Part shown: piece after piece, positions 58,816-64,000 of the stretch
How the letters are laid out: each line of letters opens with the position of its first letter
How positions within the stretch are numbered: the stretch's first letter is position 1
Assembly: GCA_945643635.1 (NCBI GenBank)
Contig: CALZFC010000109.1
Span: 242,001-306,000, forward strand
DNA from: Allodiplogaster sudhausi
Lineage: Eukaryota > Nematoda > Chromadorea > Rhabditida > Diplogasteridae
DNA length: 64,000 bases
Reading direction: 5' to 3'
Program-made: the position numbers and the translations under genes
The notes under the pieces: generated by a model
Database searches by the model: none
Told to the model about the DNA's origin: nothing
What the model saw: only the letters and a program-made list of their open reading frames with translations

Positions 58816-60115
58816 TTAAACACAAAAAGTTGGTGGAAACAACAATAACACACCCTCAATAAAATATTTATGGTTTACCATATTATCCCGCGGGCGCAAC
58901 CCTTGCTCTTCTCTGGCGCCGGCGGCACCAAAGAAGAACATCGACGACGCCCTCATGAATTGTGAAAGTCGACCGGCAGTCTTGTTGCTGTGCGTAGTCG
59001 AAGCACTTGCCAGAGACGGGAGCGGCATGCTAAAACAGTAGAAAAATATGTGAATTCAATAGGATAGGGAGGGATACGGTAGATGAGAAGGGAGGTACAC
59101 GGTAGATGGGAGCAGATACGGTAGCTTTTCGTTATGGAATGAAGATGTGAAAAGAAAGAATATAAAGAAGAATTCAATTTGCTTGAAGACGAATTAAAGA
59201 AAAGATTAATGATCTCTTAGTTAGAATCGCAAGAGAAAAAGATCTCGCTTGATATTACAATTCATACATGGAACGAATATGGAAAATATGGAACAAATAT
59301 GGAACAGAAATTGCCCACATAAAGATCCGTGCAAAAAAAAAAAACCTTTGCCGTACAACTCGTAATCGATTTCGGGCTGGGAGTCGAGCAGCTCTACCTA
59401 TAGCATCTCCACGCGCGAAGTTGGCACGGCCGCGTCGCATCGACTCCATCACGCCGTGCCATGCTCATGCTGCAAGATTAGCTATAGCAACAGCAACAAA
59501 ACCGACTTTGTTGAACAAAATTCGTTGGGACGAAAAGAACAAACGTTAATTTCGCTTAAACAAAGTTACCAACTAATACGGAAATGAATTTTAATTAAAC
59601 AAATATTTAAACAAACGACCAGGCAGATATTCCTTACTCTTTTCGGTCCAGTGTCGCCGCCACCAAAATTCGTTCCGCGGGTGCAGCAGCAACCCTTGGC
59701 GCCAAGCAGGTTGCCGCGCCATCGAAGAAGATCGACTCGAAGTTCTCATGAATGGCGAACTCCGAGTCAGCATCGCCATCAGATGCTTAATAGACATATG
59801 AGTACAGAAAATATAAATATTGCAAACATTTCTTATGAAAATTCAAGAATTATAAAACTGCAACAATTTTCATGGAGCCGTAAAACTGTTCGCGGGTTGG
59901 TTCAAGGATCTCAATATGGCAAGTGGAATGAACACAAGCTTCAAAACATGAACAAAAGCAGATATATAATGTTTCAAAAAGGACGAACCATAGTTAAATG
60001 TCTTTCGCGGGGATGCCGGGAGTCGTTGCCCATTAGTTGTCCTCGCTATTCGCGCTGGCCATCGCTGAAGAGCGTCGGGCGCCCGCGACTTGTTGTTCTC
60101 GATCGATAACGACAC
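58816..60115 (-). other. Three degenerate related segments, possible exon remnants
   Basis: Segments near 58880-59030, 59655-59790 and 60010-60110 resemble each other (CGCGGG.GCA.CAACCCTTG and CATGAAT blocks) and are GC-rich islands in AT-rich DNA. In one minus frame 59655-59790 reads DGDADSEFAIHENFESIFFD then GAATCLAPRVAAAPAERILV, which looks protein-like. 58890-59000 reads FDYAQQQDCRSTFTIHEGVV in another copy. I do not recognise a family. They may be captured gene fragments inside the 5.4-kb element or exons of a gene it carries. Confidence 0.3.
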
Positions 60116-60792
60116 CGGAGGGAGACCATCCTGTTAAAATTAGGTACAAATAATTAGGTGATAATTGAAAAGGAGCAGCAAAACTAACAACACTAACATT
60201 CAGCAATGAATAATGGTTCAAACTGGCTGACAGATGGAAAACATCAAGAAAAAGCGCTTCAAAAAATTACGGTATAAGTGAGCATTGTGTCACACATTCA
60301 GTCAAAAAGATGAATCTGGTCATGACCAACGGTCATATCCATGAGCGTGTCGCTCTGCATCTCTCACAAATCTGTACTATCTCGCTTTGGTCATGACCAT
60401 GGGTGGCGGCCGAGTGGACATGACCACCAAATGATTACTCTGCGGTCATGACCGTGTCAAGGACACATGCTGGATAGGTCGCGACCCGTGTGTATTAAGA
60501 TAGGCGGTTTTGTTTTCTGTCATTGACCGGTGTCAATGACATACAAATTGGTCATGACTGTGCGTCGACGACTTGTCATTGACACAAAGTAAGATTAATC
60601 GCGCGGCTGAAGTACATAGTCAAATATATGTATGTAGTATGTATGTGCATACATTGATATTTACAATCGAATTAACGCAACTTTCCATGTCGACTGGATA
60701 GTCAACAAATGTGAATATTCTTCTTGCCATCTGTGGAAGGAATAGCCAATAGCTTCTGTTAATGCTGCCTTAACTTCCCAATGTGTCTGTCT

Positions 60793-60804
60793 TTGCGTTC
60801 AGGA
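60793..60804 (+). promoter_or_regulatory. Candidate spliced-leader (trans-splice) acceptor
   Basis: TTGCGTTCAG ends 2 nt before the ATG of the cysteine-rich gene. In nematodes such a 3' splice site right at the start codon usually receives a spliced leader. A cis-spliced 5' UTR exon would look the same. Confidence 0.35.
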
Positions 60805-61774
60805 ATGGGAAGACAACTTGATACCTGCTTCTCTCGCGCTCTCTTCTCTTTCCTGCTTCTCGCTCTCCCTCTCTCCGTGTACGCCGTAAAGTGTTACGAT
60901 TGTGTTGGTGGCAGCAGAGCTTGCAGGGGTAAACACTCTTGCGAGGGCGACTACTGCCTCATGTCATATTACGTGCCAAGGTTGTTGACGTTCTGCTGCT
61001 TATTCATTCATGCGCTAGTTGTAGCGATTTTAATTATTATTGAGCTTCCTTGGGAACTTTGAACAAACAAAATGCATGTATGTAGATGGGGCTCTCATCG
61101 ATTGGGAGAGCCGCAATTTGTAAAGGGCTGCTTGAGTGGCAAGATGCTCGAGGAGAACATGCGAGACCATTGCGAAGTGCCTTCTGAGAACGATCCCAAG
61201 GTCACAGTTATTGCATTTCAATTTGAATTTAAATTAAAATTTAAATGCCTTTTCAAATTTGAATTTGAATTTGAATTTAAATTTGAATTTGAATTTGAAT
61301 TATTACGGTATCACAAGTACCACACATGGTGAACAATCCATAGATCGTTGTACTTTTCAGTCGAATGCGAACATACGTACATGTGTGGTTGGTTACTCCT
61401 TCATGCCCTCATTATGTTAATCAAAAAGGCATGCATCCGCATTCAGGATGTCTTCACATGCTTTTGCAATAGCAGTGACAACTGTAATGGAGGACGGAAG
61501 CTCGGCCAGCTGCCGAGAGAACCGGTGGAGTTGGTTAGCCAGACAGTGAAAGAAAGCAGGACAAAGAGAGAGAGAGAGGCATTTAAATATAGAGTGAGAG
61601 AAAGAGAGGCATTGCAAGAAAGAGAGAGAGAAAGCAAAGGAGAGGGGAATGAGAGAGAGAGAGCGCGCAAAAGAGAGAGAGAGAGAGAGAGTGAGCAAAA
61701 GAGAGGGGAATGAGAGAGAGAGAGAGCGCGCAAGAGAGATAGAGAGAGAGAGAGAGAGCAAAAGAGAGGGGATG

Positions 61775-61818
<44 letters not shown>

Positions 61819-63641
61819 GCTTGTTGTCAGATAACATGCGAGTGCGGTGGTGAGCACTGCAGCGGCGAGTCAACTAGCGTGGGTGAACTCTGCTCTTATG
61901 TCGTAAATCATAAAACGAAGCAAGTGGAGAAGGTCAGTGAATCTTCCCTCTTAGACAAGAAGTAGTCTTTCCCCTTAGGGTTGTGTGAATGCATTGGTTC
62001 CTCTGGTGGAGCGTCGCTTCCTCTCTCTCTCTCTTTTCCTCTCTCTCTCCCTTCCTCTCTCTCTCTCTCTCTCTATCCCTTCCTCTCTCTCTCCCTCTCT
62101 CTTCCTTCCCCTCTCTCTCTCTCTCTCTCTCTCTTCCTCTCTCTCCCTTCCTCTCTCTCTCTCTCTCTCTCTCTTCCTCTCTCTATAGGGTTGTGTGAAT
62201 GCATCGGTTCCTCTGGTGGAGCGTCGCTCCGTTGGCTCTTGCATGATCCCTCCCAACACAATGCACCACTCTGTGGCCAAGGAGGCCAAGGATCTGATCT
62301 ACACAGAGAGTTGCATCTGCGCCAGTGACTACTGCAACGAGAAGAAACCCAAGATCACGGTCTCTCCTCTTTCATCTTCTCGTAAACGACCTTATCAATA
62401 TTTTTTCTTTCTTTCCGGTTGCGGACTCGCAGAAGTGCTCGGCCTTCGTGGAGATGCAATACATGGGCAACAAGATGGCCACGAAGAACATCTCCTGCAA
62501 GGGAGAATACTGCTTCCGAGTCAGTGACGGCCTCGGCCACTGCTTCCTCCACTTTTCACTCTTCCAGGCTGTCATCAAATCAGAGATCGGACTCATGACT
62601 GAGTACACAGCTGAAGGATGCGCTTCATTCATGCCTGACGCAGAATTGGCTGAGGAACTCAAGCCAACGGGGTGTGCCAAGTTTGAGAGTGAGAAACTCA
62701 AGGTCGAAGCTTGCTATAAGGTTTGGATGGTTTTAGTTATTAGTCTCAGAGATGGAGGAGGCACAGACAGATAGAGAGAGAGGGAGAGGTAAAGAGAGAG
62801 AAAAAAAAGAGGTGGAAAAGAGAGAGAGAGAGAGAGAGAGAGAGGAGTGACTTCCTAAGATTTGGATTGTAGCAGCAGGTCGGACAAAAATTGATGCCAT
62901 CCTCCTCGTCGTCTACTTCTGTTGCGGTTCGACTTTACGATGGACTCAAGACATTTCATCCGTTCTTACGCACACTCGCCCACTTTCTCCCACTCTCTCT
63001 CCCACTCGCTTCTCGTTCACCTGATCCATCTGAATTGAAATGCAAACAATGAATACTTATAGTACATTGTTTGGTTGAGATGACAAACTCTCTACACCTC
63101 ACAATCAGAGCAACTCCTTATTGTTAGCTCTCAACTTTACCTCCCACATAAAGATTGTTCTCGTGTGCATTTGTAGTGCGACAGCCAGAAATTGTGAAAT
63201 TGGGAAGCGACAACAAAACATATTGTAAGGGGCAAAAGCAGCAAGCGGCATAAAGAGAATTATCGACAATATAGTTTCTTAAGGGTGCCGATTGATCACT
63301 ATTACAAGTGTAAGTTATCAGTTTCCACATTTCTCAAATCGGAGCGCGGTGGTCTCTTTAGTACAATCGCTGATCAAAATCTCAAACAAATACTTTATTC
63401 AAGATGATATTTCATGGAATAGCGATGCTGGACCCTTCATGGGTTGACGCTTCTTTCGGACGAGACGAACTTAAAAGTATAATCAGTGAATATGCGTAGG
63501 AACATTTTTGCAAACTTCAGGCCCTTCGAAGCTGTCGCCACTGTCGTTTTTGGCGTGGTTATGGTGGCATTCATGGTTGTAGAGTTAAAATTCTACAATT
63601 TAAATGAGGTTGTTTTAATCGAATTAAAAACCACTGTATAA
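60805..63641 (+). CDS. Secreted or surface protein with repeated Ly6/ET-like cysteine modules
   Basis: Nine exons: 60805-60980, 61086-61200, 61447-61545, 61831-61932, 62189-62359, 62433-62519, 62568-62720, 63177-63193, 63521-63641; 346 residues, phases consistent. The N terminus is a signal peptide (SRALFSFLLLALPLSVYA) followed by KCYDCVGGSRAC. Three modules follow, each with a start like CxxC...CxGxYC and, in the first two, an end like CFCNSSDNCNG or CICASDYCNE; the third ends ACYKCDSQK without the final CN. Exons 8 and 9 join as LPFEAVATVVFGVVMVAFMV, a hydrophobic C-terminal segment fitting a membrane or GPI anchor. This resembles nematode ET-module and Ly6/uPAR-type proteins; ligand unknown. 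The ATG sits 2 nt after TTGCGTTCAG, a plausible spliced-leader acceptor. The last two exons are the least certain. Confidence 0.6.
61218..61305. repeat. (GAATTT)n hexanucleotide repeat
   Basis: Repeats of TTTGAA/TTTAAA type in intron 2 of the cysteine-rich gene. Confidence 0.7.
61560..61818. repeat. (GA)n tract in intron 3 of the cysteine-rich gene
   Basis: Interrupted GA microsatellite of about 250 bp, ending 12 bp before exon 4. Confidence 0.8.
61973..62230 (+). repeat. Partial exon 5 duplication around a (CT)n tract
   Basis: TTGTGTGAATGCAT, GGTTCCTCTGGTGGAGCGTC and a preceding TAGGG occur twice: 61976-62020 and 62186-62229. Between them are about 165 bp of (CT)n. The first copy has its own AG acceptor but runs straight into the microsatellite, so the second is taken as the real exon 5. 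Confidence 0.7.
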
Positions 63642-64000
63642 ATGTCGGATGTTGTGGTCTTGGAAAATGGCAAATGAGGAAAAAAATATGCCTTTTGATC
63701 GATGGAATATTGGAATTCGTAGCCGTTGGAATTGGGTTGTTGAGGATGTCCGTCACCTTCAATTCAAAATGTTATGTGCATTCACCTCTTCAACATATTG
63801 CTAATCACATATGTTTTTTTTTCTGTTCCATATGTCAACGACTATTATTTTTGGAGCGAGCGCAAATTCAGAAGAGATGTTTTCGCTGCCTGTAATTGTT
63901 GATGCTGAACCTGGGGCATGGAAAGACGACGCCCGCCCTTCCACCATCCGTTCGAACCGCCATTTCGAATGTAGTAGTTGAGACGCTCGATCGGGTCGGG
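63642..64000. other. Right end of window, no feature recognised
   Basis: A 73-codon plus-strand frame (63674-63895) lacks recognisable motifs. Nothing supported. Confidence 0.3.

Larger units (their letters stand above)
55160..60609. mobile_element. 5.4-kb inverted-terminal-repeat element with GGTCATGACC subterminal repeats
   Basis: The left end GCCGCGCGATTAATCTTAC is answered by its complement at 60590-60607, and the next 40 bp also match inverted (TGTCAATGACA, GTCGTCGAC, CAGTCA.GACC). Direct repeats AAGTAC flank both sides (55154-55159 and 60610-60615), fitting a target duplication. The palindrome GGTCATGACC or close variants occurs four times near the left end and at least six times near the right, typical of transposase-binding arrays. 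Foldback element 2 and other repeat ends lie inside. No transposase frame is visible, so it appears non-autonomous. Confidence 0.7.

Noticed and set aside
55160..60609. Maverick/Polinton or endogenous viral element
   Set aside because: Too short, no polymerase, integrase, protease or capsid frame visible, and no long terminal repeats.
61417..62289. Long Ser/Leu and Arg/Glu frames on both strands in the cysteine-rich gene
   Set aside because: They lie in intronic GA/CT tracts; the real exons are short and read in other frames.

Overview
This is eukaryotic DNA with small exons, AT-rich introns and heavy (GA)n/(CT)n and (TATG)n microsatellites. Three multi-exon gene families can be rebuilt by hand from splice sites that repeat between paralogous copies: seven-transmembrane receptors that look like nematode Srg-superfamily chemoreceptors, a tandem pair of short ionotropic-receptor-like channels, and a cysteine-rich secreted or surface protein with repeated Ly6/ET-like modules. 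Together these suggest a nematode. I cannot name the species, and family names rest on motif recognition rather than a search.

Layout. Positions 1-42.7 kb hold nine copies (R1-R9 here) of one 7-exon receptor gene, plus one small relic near 8.7 kb. Eight copies are on the minus strand, head to tail; R3 (12.1-14.7 kb) is inverted. R2, R4, R7 and R9 read through as complete 316-334-residue proteins. R3 has a 1-nt insertion at the end of exon 6. R5 has lost one splice donor. R1, R6 and R8 carry stops, frameshifts or deletions. The copies form three groups: R1/R5, R3/R7, and R2/R4/R6/R8/R9; the last group shares an old MITE, or its remains, in intron 2. Spacers of about 0.9-2.7 kb between genes are themselves paralogous repeats.

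Positions 44.4-53.2 kb hold two tandem duplication blocks of about 4.3-4.6 kb, each with one ten-exon ionotropic-receptor-like gene on the plus strand. Positions 60.8-63.6 kb hold the cysteine-rich gene (nine exons, plus strand), with a signal peptide and a hydrophobic C-terminal tail.

The rest is largely mobile DNA: two long foldback elements of one family (25.8-27.5 kb and 55.4-58.0 kb), a 5.4-kb element with GGTCATGACC subterminal repeats (55.16-60.61 kb), a 1.65-kb inverted-repeat element (10.26-11.91 kb), TTAA-flanked MITEs, hAT-like GC-rich MITEs, a 419-bp element at 19.35 kb, and a tRNA-like sequence inside an intron. Several sit in receptor introns or directly upstream of a receptor start codon. 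The picture is a chemosensory gene cluster turning over by duplication, inversion and pseudogene decay in a transposon-rich setting.
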